DNA from: Alkalimonas sp.
Lineage (GTDB): Bacteria > Pseudomonadota > Gammaproteobacteria > Enterobacterales > Alteromonadaceae
NCBI GenBank assembly: GCA_020831935.1
Contig: JAFIFR010000006.1
Location: 1 to 37,309 of the forward strand
Direction of reading: 5' to 3'
DNA length: 37,309 bases
The position numbers and the translations under genes were made by a program. How positions within the stretch are numbered: position 1 is the first letter of the stretch; each line of letters begins with the position of its first letter. The notes below the pieces were generated by a model. That model ran no database searches. It was not told the origin of the DNA and was given only the letters and a program-made list of their open reading frames with translations. Of the stretch, positions 9,028 through 17,781 are shown one piece after another.

Positions 9028-9057
9028 TTGACAGACGTCTATAAGTCTGTGCATTAT
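9028..9057 (+). promoter_or_regulatory. Candidate thr operon promoter
   Basis: A perfect TTGACA (9028-9033) is followed by an 18-base spacer and CATTAT (9052-9057, 4 of 6). It lies directly after the cyclase stop and before the Thr-rich leader. With this -10 the transcript would begin very close to the leader ATG at 9065, so either the leader is nearly leaderless or the start lies elsewhere. Confidence 0.55.
9033..9048. promoter_or_regulatory. Candidate MetJ operator (two Met boxes) in the thr promoter
   Basis: AGACGTCT at 9033-9040 is identical to the consensus Met box, and the next eight bases, ATAAGTCT, match 6 of 8. MetJ binds two or more tandem 8-base boxes. The metB operator in this window (24297-24312) has the same quality: one perfect box and one 6/8 box. 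The pair sits between the -35 and -10 of the thr promoter, where a repressor would block polymerase. The site also lies in a dyad, ACAGAC (9031-9036) and GTCTGT (9045-9050). MetJ control of thrABC is inferred, not known to me. Confidence 0.5.
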
Positions 9058-9064
9058 GAAGCCT

Positions 9065-9121
9065 ATGAAAAATTTAATGACACTCACCACCACCATTATT
9101 ACCACCACCCTGTCGGGGTAG
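9065..9121 (+). CDS. thrL: thr operon leader peptide
   Basis: This is a short ORF, MKNLMTLTTTIITTTLSG, with seven Thr and two Ile codons in a run, then TAG. It matches the role of E. coli ThrL: ribosome stalling at Thr or Ile codons when either amino acid is scarce. The start is uncertain: in-frame ATGs exist at 9056, 9065 and 9077, and none has a clear Shine-Dalgarno. The ORF track shows only an overlapping frame here. It is followed by an attenuator hairpin upstream of thrA. Confidence 0.85.
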   Translation: MKNLMTLTTTIITTTLSG

Positions 9122-9179
9122 GAGGTCGGTGGTGCTTTGTCATCAGAAAACCCGTGACCTCAACCGTCACGGGTTTTTT
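9122..9179 (+). terminator. thr attenuator (terminator with alternative antiterminator)
   Basis: A perfect 12-bp stem, AAAACCCGTGAC (9147-9158) with GTCACGGGTTTT (9166-9177), has a 7-base loop and ends in a T-run to 9179. It is a classic intrinsic terminator before thrA. An upstream segment GAGGTC (9122-9127) can pair with GACCTC (9156-9161), part of the terminator stem and loop, giving a competing antiterminator. The Thr codons also contain ACC repeats complementary to the following GGTCGGTGGT. This is the expected layout for attenuation. Confidence 0.85.
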
Positions 9180-9255
9180 GTTTAAGGGCACTAAGACCCG
9201 GCAAATGCAACCAGGACCAACACAATTTCGATGTTGAATGATTCAGGAGTAAAAC

Positions 9256-11715
9256 ATGCGCGTGCTTAAATTTGGCGGTTCGTCGCTGGCCTCGGTCACA
9301 CGCTTTCAGGGGGTGGCCAGCATCGTCGCTGACCGTGCCCGGGAAGGGGAGCTTTGTCTGGTGTTGTCGGCCCCGCAAGGGGTGACCAATCTGTTGGTGG
9401 AGTTGACGGATCTGGCTTACATGGGAGCGGATTATCAGGAGGTACTGCTCAGCTTGCAGCAGCGCTACCAGCAGTTGCTGGATGAGGCAGCAAGTCATAT
9501 TGGTGCAGAGGCTTTAAGCCCGGTTCGGACCCTGATGCAAGCCCAGCTGGAGCAACTAGCGCAGCGCTTGCAAGGGGTGCAGCTGCTCAGGCACTGCCCC
9601 GATCACATCAAGGCGCAGTTGCTTGGTCTTGGGGAGCAGTTCAGTGTCGGCCTGATGCAAGCCTTGCTGCAGGCCGAGGGCGTTCGGGTGCGGTTATTGC
9701 CGGCCGCACACTGTGTGCGCAGTGAAGGCGACTACCTGAACGCGACGGCCGATATACCCGCTTCCGAGCAAGCCTTGGCCAGTGCCATTGCGGAAGCCCC
9801 GGCCGAGGTTTATCTGTTGGCAGGCTTTGTCTCCAGCAATGCGCAGGGCGAGCTTTGCTTGCTGGGCCGCAATGGTTCGGATTACTCGGCCGCCATAGTC
9901 GCTGCCAGCTTAAAAGCCACTGCCTGTGAAATCTGGACCGATGTGGATGGTGTCTACAGTGCCGATCCCCGTCAGGTCAAACAAACCCAATTGATTGAGC
10001 GGTTATCGTACGATGAAGCGATGGAGCTGTCGTACTTTGGCGCCAAAGTATTGCATCCTAAAACCATCGGCCCGTTGGCACGCTTTAATATTCCTTGCTT
10101 TATTAAAAATACGCTGAATCCCAGCGCAGCCGGTACCTGCATTTCGACTCAGGGCGATGGTGATTCGCTGGTTAAGGGCATCTCCAGTTTGCAGCATTTG
10201 GCATTAATTACCGTTTCCGGTCCTGGTCTGAAAGGGGTGGTTGGCATGGCGAGCCGGGTTTTTGCAACCATGGCCCGTGCCTCCATTTCAGTGAATCTGA
10301 TCACTCAGTCGTCGTCTGAATTCAGCATCAGCTTCTGTGTCCCGCAGCTGCACCTGACTGCCGCAAAAAAAGCGTTGGAAACCGAGTTTGAACTGGAGCT
10401 GCAAAGCAAGCTGCTGCGTCCGCTTGATATTGCACCGGATATGGCCATTGTCAGTCTGGTCGGGGATGGCATGCGGCAGCACCGCGGTGTGGCTGCCAAG
10501 TTTTTTGCTTCCCTGGCTCAGGCTCGGGTGAATGTGGTGGCCATTGCGCAAGACAGCAGCGAGCGTTCCATTTCGGCCGTGGTGGCGCAGTCGGCCTGTC
10601 AGGATGCGGTCAAGGTGTGTCATGAAAACTTCTTTAGTCATATCCCCAGCATCGATGTTTTCCTGGTGGGCTGTGGTGTGGTTGGGGCGGAGCTGTTGGC
10701 ACAAATTGAGCGACAGCAAGGCTTCTTGCAGCAGCGTCACGTGAAATTGAAAGTCTATGGCATCGCCAACAGCCGGCAACTGTTGCTGCAGCCGGAAGGG
10801 GTGGATTTAGCCGCCTGGCAGCCGCAACTGGCGCAAAGCAAACAGGCTTTTAGCCTCGATGCCCTGAACCAGTTTGTGCAGGAGCAGCATTTGATCAATC
10901 CGGTGTTGGTCGATTGCACCAGCTCGGAAAGCATTGCTGCTCAGTACGCCGATTTCCTGGCCGCTGGCTTTCATGTGGTGACCCCAAATAAAAAAGCCAA
11001 CACCGCCAGCATGGCGTATTACCGTGAGCTGCGGCAAAAGGCACAGCAGCATCGACGCCGTTTTTTGTATGAAACCACGGTCGGGGCAGGTTTGCCGGTG
11101 ATTGATACTTTGCAGGGCCTGCTAAACGCGGGCGATGAGCTGCTGGCTTTTGAAGGCATTTTGTCCGGTTCCCTGTCCTACATTTTTGGCATGCTGGAGC
11201 AAGGGCTCAGCTTGTCAGAAGTCACCGCCAAAGCCAAAGCCATGGGCTTTACCGAGCCGGATCCCCGCGATGATTTGTCGGGGATGGATGTAGCGCGCAA
11301 GCTGCTCATCATGGCGCGGGAGTCCGGTCTTGAGCTGGAGCTGGAGCAGGTAGAGGTCGAGTCGGTGTTGCCGGCTGGCTTCGATGCTAGCGGCAGCATT
11401 GACACCTTTATGGCGCGATTGCCTGAAGCCAATGCGGCTTTTGCCAAGCGGGCGGAGGCGGCCAAAGCAGAAGGCAAGGTGCTGCGCTACATCGGTGAGA
11501 TTCGGGACGGGCAGTGCAAGGTCGCCATCAAGGCGTTGGAGCCGGATCATCCGCTGGCAAAAGTGAAAGACGGGGAAAATGCCCTGGCCATTCACAGCCG
11601 TTATTATCAGCCGATCCCTTTTGTGCTGCGTGGTTATGGTGCAGGCGCTGCGGTTACCTCCGCTGGGGTATTCAGTGATATTCTGCGGACCTTGTCCTGG
11701 CAGCAGGAAGTCTAA
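9256..11715 (+). CDS. thrA: Bifunctional aspartokinase I / homoserine dehydrogenase I
   Basis: ThrA catalyses the first and third steps of the aspartate pathway: aspartate to aspartyl phosphate, and aspartate semialdehyde to homoserine. The aspartokinase starts with KFGGSS (5-10) and carries [10 protein letters not shown] and [13 protein letters not shown]. Two ACT-type regions (about 316-460) include [13 protein letters not shown], the usual place of threonine feedback. The homoserine dehydrogenase begins at about 467 with the nucleotide fold GCGVVG, then TPNKKANT, a SGSLSYIFG stretch and [15 protein letters not shown]. At 819 residues it is full length (E. coli about 820). AGGAG lies 6 bases before the start. 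Control is expected through the leader attenuator and possibly MetJ. A second fusion, MetL, is encoded at 25650. Confidence 0.98.
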   Translation: MRVLKFGGSSLASVTRFQGVASIVADRAREGELCLVLSAPQGVTNLLVELTDLAYMGADYQEVLLSLQQRYQQLLDEAASHIGAEALSPVRTLMQAQLEQLAQRLQGVQLLRHCPDHIKAQLLGLGEQFSVGLMQALLQAEGVRVRLLPAAHCVRSEGDYLNATADIPASEQALASAIAEAPAEVYLLAGFVSSNAQGELCLLGRNGSDYSAAIVAASLKATACEIWTDVDGVYSADPRQVKQTQLIERLSYDEAMELSYFGAKVLHPKTIGPLARFNIPCFIKNTLNPSAAGTCISTQGDGDSLVKGISSLQHLALITVSGPGLKGVVGMASRVFATMARASISVNLITQSSSEFSISFCVPQLHLTAAKKALETEFELELQSKLLRPLDIAPDMAIVSLVGDGMRQHRGVAAKFFASLAQARVNVVAIAQDSSERSISAVVAQSACQDAVKVCHENFFSHIPSIDVFLVGCGVVGAELLAQIERQQGFLQQRHVKLKVYGIANSRQLLLQPEGVDLAAWQPQLAQSKQAFSLDALNQFVQEQHLINPVLVDCTSSESIAAQYADFLAAGFHVVTPNKKANTASMAYYRELRQKAQQHRRRFLYETTVGAGLPVIDTLQGLLNAGDELLAFEGILSGSLSYIFGMLEQGLSLSEVTAKAKAMGFTEPDPRDDLSGMDVARKLLIMARESGLELELEQVEVESVLPAGFDASGSIDTFMARLPEANAAFAKRAEAAKAEGKVLRYIGEIRDGQCKVAIKALEPDHPLAKVKDGENALAIHSRYYQPIPFVLRGYGAGAAVTSAGVFSDILRTLSWQQEV

Positions 11716-11730
11716 GCGGAGCGCATAACA

Positions 11731-12687
11731 ATGACACAGTATTATTATGCGCCGGCTTCAACGGGCAATCTGAGCGTGGGCTTTGACCTCTTGGGTGCGG
11801 CTTTTGAGCCCGTCGATGGGCAACTGCTCGGTGATGTGCTGGCCATTCATGGCGAGGCAGTTCAGAGTCGGCTTCGACTTAGCGGTCGTTACCAGCACCA
11901 GCTGCCGGCCGATACCGACGACAATCTGGTGCTTCGTTGTTACCGCTTATTCCAGCAGCGATTGGGGAAGCCCTTGCCGGGGCTGGAGCTGGAGCTTATC
12001 AAAGCGTTGCCGGTTGGCAGCGGTCTGGGGTCCAGTGCCTGCTCCATTGTGGTGGCCTGCTACGCCTTTAACCATTATTTTGGCGAACCACTGAGCCAGT
12101 CGGAGTTGTTGCAACTGATGGCCGAAGCCGAAGGTGGCGTCAGCGGCTCCGTGCATTACGACAATGTGGCACCCTCTTATCTGGGCGGGCTGCAATTGAT
12201 GTTGCCAGGCAGCCGACAACTTTGCCGCGTCCTGCCTTGGTTTGACCACTGGCGGGTGGTATTGAGTTATCCTGGCACCACCTTGTCGACCAAGGCCGCG
12301 CGTGCCGCTATCCCGGCGCAGTTGCCGCTGGCAACCAGCATCGCTTTTGCTGCCGGTCTGAGCCGCTTTGTTTCAGCCCTTTACAGTCAGGATGAAGCCG
12401 ATGCGATGGCGGCCTTGAACGATGTGGTCGCCGAGCCGGCGCGGCTTCATTTAATGCCTGAGCTGTCGCAGCTGCGAAGCGCACTGCACGCCCTTGGTGC
12501 TGTCCATCTTGGCATTTCCGGGGCTGGCCCAACGGTGTTTGCACTTTGCCCAACCGACTCCGCTGCCCGTGATGTGGCCGCTTATCTGACGCAGCATTAC
12601 CATAAGAATCAGGATGCGATGACGCATCTTTGTCGGCTGGCACCAAAGGGTGCCCGCCTTGTGAAGGATCCAAACTCATGCAATTAG
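11731..12687 (+). CDS. thrB: Homoserine kinase
   Basis: This GHMP-family kinase phosphorylates homoserine to O-phosphohomoserine for threonine synthesis. It has the N-terminal PASTGNLSVGFDLLGAA, the glycine-rich ATP loop LPVGSGLGSSACSIVVA and the C-terminal motif GISGAGPTVFAL. At 318 residues it is close to the E. coli enzyme. It starts 15 bases after thrA and overlaps thrC by 10 bases. Confidence 0.97.
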   Translation: MTQYYYAPASTGNLSVGFDLLGAAFEPVDGQLLGDVLAIHGEAVQSRLRLSGRYQHQLPADTDDNLVLRCYRLFQQRLGKPLPGLELELIKALPVGSGLGSSACSIVVACYAFNHYFGEPLSQSELLQLMAEAEGGVSGSVHYDNVAPSYLGGLQLMLPGSRQLCRVLPWFDHWRVVLSYPGTTLSTKAARAAIPAQLPLATSIAFAAGLSRFVSALYSQDEADAMAALNDVVAEPARLHLMPELSQLRSALHALGAVHLGISGAGPTVFALCPTDSAARDVAAYLTQHYHKNQDAMTHLCRLAPKGARLVKDPNSCN

Positions 12688-13964
12688 TCAATTTGAAAGT
12701 ACCTGCCGAGCAGGTCAGTTTTTTACAGGCGGTCCGTACCGGCCTTGGCCAGCAACAAGGCTTATTTTTTCCGACCCAGTGGCCACAACTTGATTGCGAT
12801 GTCTTGCTGCAATTGCCACTGCAAGCGCGCAGCACAGCCATTATGCAGGCCTTATTCGGCGATGAGCTGACCGAACAGCAAATTCAGCAGATGGTGGAGC
12901 AGGCCTTTACCTTTCCGGCTCCGTTGCAACCGGTCACAGATGAGCTCTATTGCCTTGAGCTTTTTCACGGGCCCACGCTGGCTTTTAAAGACTTTGGTGG
13001 CCGTTTTATGGCGCAGGCTCTTGGGCAGGCCAAGCAACAGGATAAAGTTACCATTGTCACCGCCACATCGGGCGATACCGGAGCTGCGGTTGCGCAGGCA
13101 TTTTACCGTCAACCCGGTGTGCAGGTGGTGATTTTGTATCCGAAAGGCAAGATCAGCAGCCTGCAGGAAAAATTGTTTTCCACCCTGGGTGAGAACATTA
13201 CTACTCTGGCCATTGACGGGGACTTTGATCAGTGTCAGGCGCTGGTGAAACAGGTTTTCGATCATCAGGCGCTGGTCAAGCGTCTGAATATCAACTCGGC
13301 CAACTCCATCAACATCAGTCGGCTATTGGCGCAGGTTTGCTACTATTTTGAAGCTTTGGCCCAGTTGCCTGCTGAGCGGCGGCAGGATGCGGTCTTTGCT
13401 GTACCCAGCGGCAACTTTGGCAATGTTACTGCCGGTTTAATTGCCAAGGCGATGGGGTTACCATTCAAGCGGATGGTGGCAGCCACCAATATCAATGATA
13501 CGGTACCGCGTTATTGGCGTGATGGTCAGTGGCAACCTAAGGCCACGCAGGCCACTTTATCCAATGCGATGGACATCAGTGCGCCAAACAACTGGCCGCG
13601 GGTGGAAGCACTGCTGCAACAAGGTGTTATTCAGCGCGCTGATCTCGAAGCCGTGGCGGTAGATGAAGACGATACCCAGTTGGGGATGCGTCAGCTGGCG
13701 GCTGAGGGCTACATCAGTGAGCCGCATGCGGCGGTGGCCTACAAAGCACTCAAACGCTCCTTGCAGCCAGGGGAGATCGGCATCTTTCTTGGCACCGCCC
13801 ATCCGGCCAAGTTTAAAGAGCAGGTCGAGAATATTCTTGGTTGCCCAATCGCCTTGCCACCGGTACTGGCCAAGTGCCAGGCCGAGCCAAGCCTGAGCCG
13901 GGAACTGCCTGCTGATTTCGCAGCTTTGGAGCAACTCTTGCTGGAGCTGGAAGACCATGCCTGA
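12678..13964 (+). CDS. thrC: Threonine synthase
   Basis: This PLP enzyme converts O-phosphohomoserine to threonine. The PLP lysine is K104 in [14 protein letters not shown]. The phosphate-binding [11 protein letters not shown] and the region [14 protein letters not shown] are also visible. The ORF-track start at 12630 is replaced by the ATG at 12678, because the family N terminus begins there and GAAGGA lies about 10 bases upstream. This gives 428 residues, the usual length. It overlaps thrB by 10 bases and ung by 8. Confidence 0.97.
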   Translation: MQLVNLKVPAEQVSFLQAVRTGLGQQQGLFFPTQWPQLDCDVLLQLPLQARSTAIMQALFGDELTEQQIQQMVEQAFTFPAPLQPVTDELYCLELFHGPTLAFKDFGGRFMAQALGQAKQQDKVTIVTATSGDTGAAVAQAFYRQPGVQVVILYPKGKISSLQEKLFSTLGENITTLAIDGDFDQCQALVKQVFDHQALVKRLNINSANSINISRLLAQVCYYFEALAQLPAERRQDAVFAVPSGNFGNVTAGLIAKAMGLPFKRMVAATNINDTVPRYWRDGQWQPKATQATLSNAMDISAPNNWPRVEALLQQGVIQRADLEAVAVDEDDTQLGMRQLAAEGYISEPHAAVAYKALKRSLQPGEIGIFLGTAHPAKFKEQVENILGCPIALPPVLAKCQAEPSLSRELPADFAALEQLLLELEDHA

Positions 13965-14628
13965 GTGGCAGGATGTACTCGGGGCTGAAAAAAGTCAGCC
14001 CTATTTTCAGCAAATTATGCAGCAGCTGCAGCAGGCCCGCGCCAGTGGCCAGGTGATTTACCCGCCAGAAAAAGAGGTGTTCAACGCCTTTAAGCTGACA
14101 CCCTTTGCCAGTTTGAAGGTGGTGATTCTGGGGCAGGATCCTTACCATGGTCCGAACCAGGCGCACGGATTGGCGTTTTCGGTCCGGCCTGGGGTGAGGA
14201 TCCCACCGTCGCTGCGTAACATGTACAAGGAGTTGGCGCTGGAGTATCCCGATTACCGGATCCCCACTCATGGGTACCTGACGGCCTGGGCAGAGCAAGG
14301 GGTATTGCTGCTCAACACCGCTTTAACCGTGGTGGCCAACCAGGCAAACTCGCATCGGGATCTGGGCTGGGAACAATTTACCGATCGGGTGATTGCAGCC
14401 ATCAGCGAGCAGGCTGAACATCTGGTATTTTTGTTGTGGGGCTCACATGCCGGCCGTAAAGCCAGATTGATTGATGGCAACAAGCATACCGTGCTGACAG
14501 CACCACACCCATCGCCGTTATCGGCACACCGTGGTTTTTTTGGCTGCAACCACTTTCTGCAGGCCAATCAGGCATTGCAAGCGCATGGCCAAAGCCCGAT
14601 CGATTGGCAATTGCCGCTGCTGCCTTAA
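13957..14628 (+). CDS. ung: Uracil-DNA glycosylase (family 1)
   Basis: Ung removes uracil from DNA as the first step of base excision repair. The catalytic water-activating aspartate is D61 in [18 protein letters not shown], and the minor-groove loop is [13 protein letters not shown]. The length of 223 residues is typical. Its ATG lies inside thrC, 8 bases before the thrC end, with no visible promoter of its own. It may be translated as the fourth gene of the thr transcript. A strong terminator follows within 25 bases. Confidence 0.97.
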   Translation: MPEWQDVLGAEKSQPYFQQIMQQLQQARASGQVIYPPEKEVFNAFKLTPFASLKVVILGQDPYHGPNQAHGLAFSVRPGVRIPPSLRNMYKELALEYPDYRIPTHGYLTAWAEQGVLLLNTALTVVANQANSHRDLGWEQFTDRVIAAISEQAEHLVFLLWGSHAGRKARLIDGNKHTVLTAPHPSPLSAHRGFFGCNHFLQANQALQAHGQSPIDWQLPLLP

Positions 14629-14651
14629 GCCTTCTGAACCAGAGCACAAAT

Positions 14652-14684
14652 AAAAACGCCTGAACGAAGTGTTCAGGCGTTTTT
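14652..14684. terminator. Bidirectional intrinsic terminator between ung and the DUF3545 gene
   Basis: A perfect 14-bp stem, AAAAACGCCTGAAC (14652-14665) with GTTCAGGCGTTTTT (14671-14684), has a 5-base loop and T-runs on both strands. It would end the thr-ung transcript and the opposing small gene. Confidence 0.9.
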
Positions 14685-14685
14685 A

Positions 14686-14865
14686 TTAAAATAACTCAAT
14701 GTCATCCAGTTCTGGTTCAATGGTCCAGTCCATGTCGGCCAGCTCACGCTTTAAGCGTTGCCGCTCTTTCATGGCTTCAATTTCCCGCCATTTGCGCTTC
14801 CCCGTACTGCGCGCTTTTTGCGCCGGACGTTCCAACATATTCAGTAAATCTTCGAAGCTTTCCAT
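14686..14865 (-). CDS. Small DUF3545-type protein (absent from ORF track)
   Basis: On the minus strand I read a complete 59-codon ORF starting MESFEDLLNMLERPAQKARS and ending IEPELDDIELF. It has a good ribosome site (GAGAGG about 8 bases upstream) and ends 2 bases from a shared terminator. The middle is very basic (KRKWREIEAMKERQRLKR) and the tail very acidic. I recognise it as the DUF3545 family of short gammaproteobacterial proteins, whose function is unknown to me. The plus-strand 60-codon ORF over this interval in the track is its shadow. Confidence 0.8.
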   Translation of the reverse strand: MESFEDLLNMLERPAQKARSTGKRKWREIEAMKERQRLKRELADMDWTIEPELDDIELF

Positions 14866-14959
14866 TGTTGTGCCTCTCTGATGTTGTTGTTATTTTCAAC
14901 AAATAAGTACCACAGACATCGTCAAAAATAAAGCACCAAAGTGACAGCGTGATGACATT

Positions 14960-16591
14960 TTAGGCATTTTCGCTACTGGTCAGATGTCTTTGTAGGCTGG
15001 CCAGTAAGGCATTGGTGGAGCTATCGAATACCGACGACTTTCCGTTAAGTGCTTGATAAATAGGCCCTGATAGCTGCTTTCCTAACTCAACACCCCACTG
15101 ATCAAAGGAGTTGAGCTGCCAGATAGCCCCCTGACAAAATACCTTGTGCTCGTACAGCGCAAGCAAGGCTCCAAGGTAATAGGGTGACAACTCGGGCAGC
15201 AGCAGAGTGTTGCTGGGCTTATTGCCTGGAGAGGCCCTGTGGGGTGCCAGAGCGCTGGCTGCGGCTTCACTCATGCCTTGCGCCAGGCACTCGGCTTTGG
15301 CTTCTTCGACTGTCTTGCCTTGCATCAATGCCTGCGTTTGTGCAAAGCAGTGGGCAGCTAAGCGCAGCTGGTGGTCGTGCAATCCGTGCTGTGGTTTGGC
15401 GGCCAGAATAAAGTCTGCCGGGATCACCAGCTGGCTTTGGTGCAGCAACTGATGGTAAGCGTGCTGACCATTGGTGCCGGCATCGCCCCAGATCACCGGG
15501 GCGGTGGCACAGGGCAGAGGCTGGCCCTGATGATCCACCTGTTTGCCGTTGCTCTCCATATCCAGCTGTTGCACGTAAGACGGTAGCAGTCGCAAATAAT
15601 GGTTGTATGGCAGCAGTGCCTGGCTTTGGCAGCCCATGCCATTGATGTACCAAACTCCCAGCAAGGCCAGAATGACTGGCATGTTGCTGGCCGCATCGGC
15701 CGACAAAAAATGCTGGTCCATCGCATAAGCACCGGCCAGAAACTGGTCAAACTGCTCGTTGCCCAATTGCAGTGCCAGTGGCAGGCCGATGGCCGACCAG
15801 ATGGAGTAACGGCCGCCGACCCAGTCCCACATCGGCAGAATGTGCTCTGGCACGATGCCGAAGTCAGCCGCAGCCTGGATGTTGGAGCTGGTTGCCCAAA
15901 AGTGGCGGGCAATGGCCGCCTGATCGGCGCCTTGGTCCAAAAACCATTGCCGCAGGGTCAGGGCATTTTGGCGGGTCTCTTCGGTACCAAAGGACTTGGA
16001 GGCTACCACCACCAAGGTGGTTTCCGGTTGCAAGGAGCGGCACAAGTCATGCACCACGGCACCATCAATATTGCCGGCAAAGTGAATGCTGACCGGACTT
16101 TTATTAAAGGGGTTGAGCGCTTCACAGGCCATTTGCGGGCCCAATAAGGAGCCGCCGATGCCGACCCAAATCAGATCGCGTATCGGTTGGCCGCTGTAGC
16201 CGAGGTAACTTTGCTGATGCAATTGATTGACCAGCGCTGTCATCTTTTGACGGCACTGCCGGATCTCTGAGGCCACACTGGCATCGTTCAATTGTTGCAG
16301 GGCCTGCTCTGGCAAGCGCAAACGCATATGACCAACGGCCCGTTGTTCGGTGTGATTGATGGCTTCGCCCTGCACCATACGCTGCCGCAAAGCGACGATA
16401 TCGCTTTGCGCAGCCAGCTGCAGCAAACTTTGCCAGCGCTTCGCATCAATCAGGTTTTTGGAGTAATCCAGCTCAATGCCACAGGCGTCAACACGGTAGC
16501 GGTTGGCACGCTCAGGATCGGCTGAAAATGCCTGCCGCAATGAAAATGGTTCGGCAGCTTGTTGCTGCAAGGCCTGCCAAAGGGCGCTCAT
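14960..16591 (-). CDS. pgi: Glucose-6-phosphate isomerase
   Basis: Pgi interconverts glucose 6-phosphate and fructose 6-phosphate in glycolysis and gluconeogenesis. At 543 residues it matches the family (about 549 in E. coli). Motifs are IWVGIGGSLLGPQ, the signature WVGGRYSIWSAIGLPL, the catalytic-glutamate region DMESNGKQV, the histidine region NGQHAYHQLLHQ and the C-terminal lysine in WGVELGKQLSG. AAGGAT precedes the start. It lies 21 bases after tal on the same strand, so the two form a carbon-metabolism operon. Confidence 0.97.
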   Translation of the reverse strand: MSALWQALQQQAAEPFSLRQAFSADPERANRYRVDACGIELDYSKNLIDAKRWQSLLQLAAQSDIVALRQRMVQGEAINHTEQRAVGHMRLRLPEQALQQLNDASVASEIRQCRQKMTALVNQLHQQSYLGYSGQPIRDLIWVGIGGSLLGPQMACEALNPFNKSPVSIHFAGNIDGAVVHDLCRSLQPETTLVVVASKSFGTEETRQNALTLRQWFLDQGADQAAIARHFWATSSNIQAAADFGIVPEHILPMWDWVGGRYSIWSAIGLPLALQLGNEQFDQFLAGAYAMDQHFLSADAASNMPVILALLGVWYINGMGCQSQALLPYNHYLRLLPSYVQQLDMESNGKQVDHQGQPLPCATAPVIWGDAGTNGQHAYHQLLHQSQLVIPADFILAAKPQHGLHDHQLRLAAHCFAQTQALMQGKTVEEAKAECLAQGMSEAAASALAPHRASPGNKPSNTLLLPELSPYYLGALLALYEHKVFCQGAIWQLNSFDQWGVELGKQLSGPIYQALNGKSSVFDSSTNALLASLQRHLTSSENA

Positions 16592-16612
16592 AGGTTCATC
16601 CTTTTGCTGAAG

Positions 16613-17569
16613 TCAGTTCGACAATTGATGTTGGATCAGGGCTTCCAGTTTGCACTGATCAACGGCGAATTTTCGGATCCCTTCGGCCAGTTTTTCGGTA
16701 GCCATGGCATCCTCATTCATGGCCCAGCGAAATGCCGCTTCGGACAGTGGCTTTGGTTTGGCTAAGCTGGCACCTTCATCTTGTAACATGATGGCCAGTT
16801 TGCCTTGCTGCTGCTCCAGCTCTTGTAGCAGGGCCGGGCTGATGGTCAGTCGATCGCAGCCTGCCAGCGCCAGCACTTCACCAGTGTTGCGGAAACTGGC
16901 ACCCATCACGATGGTGGCATAGCCGTGTTGTTTGTAATAACGGTAGATTTCACGTACCGACTGGACGCCAGGATCGGTTTCAGCACTGTATTCCTGCCCG
17001 GTATTGGCTTTGAACCAGTCCAGAATCCGGCCGACGAAAGGGGAGATTAAAAAGACACCGGCTTCGGCGCAGGCGATGGCCTGTGCTTGGTGGAACAGCA
17101 GTGTCAGATTGCATTGGATGCCTTCTTGCTCTAGCACCCGGGCCGCCTGGATCCCTTCCCAGGTTGAGGCAATTTTGATCAGCACCCGCTCTGCGCCAAC
17201 GCCATTTTCCTGATACAAGGCGATGAGCTGACGGGCTTTGTCGATGGTGGCTTGCTGGTCAAAAGACAAACGGGCGTCTACTTCGGTAGAGACCCGGCCT
17301 GGCACCAGACGGCTGATGGCGGTGCCAATTTCGACAGCAAACTTATCACAAGCCAGTTGCAGCTGTGTTGTGGCATCGCTACTTTGAGCGCGGGCATACG
17401 CCACGGCCTGAGCCAACAAAGGCTGACTAAAGGCTTGTTGGCTGGCATTGAGCAACAAGGATGGATTGGTGGTAGCATCCACCGGCTTAAATTCGGCAAT
17501 GGAATCCAAATCACCGGTATCAGCAACCACTGTGGTTACGGCTCTAAGCTGTTCGAGTAATGTGCTCAT
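16613..17569 (-). CDS. tal: Transaldolase
   Basis: Transaldolase moves a dihydroxyacetone unit between sugar phosphates in the non-oxidative pentose phosphate pathway. The Schiff-base lysine is K132 in [15 protein letters not shown], the same number as in E. coli TalB. Other signatures are [10 protein letters not shown] and [12 protein letters not shown]. The length of 318 residues is standard. It is the first gene of a tal-pgi operon. A candidate promoter and a 5'-UTR hairpin lie just upstream. Confidence 0.97.
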   Translation of the reverse strand: MSTLLEQLRAVTTVVADTGDLDSIAEFKPVDATTNPSLLLNASQQAFSQPLLAQAVAYARAQSSDATTQLQLACDKFAVEIGTAISRLVPGRVSTEVDARLSFDQQATIDKARQLIALYQENGVGAERVLIKIASTWEGIQAARVLEQEGIQCNLTLLFHQAQAIACAEAGVFLISPFVGRILDWFKANTGQEYSAETDPGVQSVREIYRYYKQHGYATIVMGASFRNTGEVLALAGCDRLTISPALLQELEQQQGKLAIMLQDEGASLAKPKPLSEAAFRWAMNEDAMATEKLAEGIRKFAVDQCKLEALIQHQLSN

Positions 17570-17591
17570 ATTGTTTTATTACCATCATTAT

Positions 17592-17615
17592 GGCTGAAAA
17601 ATAGCTTTTCCAGCC
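17592..17615 (-). promoter_or_regulatory. Hairpin in the tal 5' untranslated region
   Basis: On the minus strand GGCTGGAAAA pairs with TTTTTCAGCC (10 bp, one G-U) around the loop GCTA. It lies 23-46 bases before the tal ATG and downstream of the candidate promoter. No T-run follows in the transcript direction, so it may affect mRNA stability rather than terminate. Its role is unknown. Confidence 0.35.
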
Positions 17616-17618
17616 GCA

Positions 17619-17646
17619 ATCATAAATTAATGTAGGAAAATTACAA
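17619..17646 (-). promoter_or_regulatory. Candidate tal-pgi promoter
   Basis: Minus-strand TTGTAA (17641-17646), a 16-base spacer and TATGAT (17619-17624) give 4/6 and 5/6 consensus matches. Confidence 0.45.
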
Positions 17647-17698
17647 CATCAAGGTTGCTTTCCCTGCGATCAGTGTGGTCCGAAGCGGGCAAAATCCG

Positions 17699-17727
17699 TT
17701 GCGCAGACCAGCTGATATTACTATAGT
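17699..17727 (+). promoter_or_regulatory. Candidate promoter of the receiver-TPR gene
   Basis: TTGCGC (17699-17704), a 17-base spacer and TATAGT (17722-17727) lie about 55 bases before the likely start. The -35 is weak. Confidence 0.35.
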
Positions 17728-17781
17728 GCCATAATTAGCAAACTGCGCGAGCCCGTGCTGGAAACTTATCACAGGATGTCC

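Noticed and set aside
9028-9237. 69-codon ORF with a His-rich run (HHHHYYHH)
   Set aside because: It is the +1/-1 shadow of the Thr-codon run of the thr leader and continues through the attenuator hairpin; the histidines come from CAC read out of frame.
15599-16147. 182-codon plus-strand ORF opposite pgi
   Set aside because: It is antisense to well-conserved pgi motifs and has no independent support.
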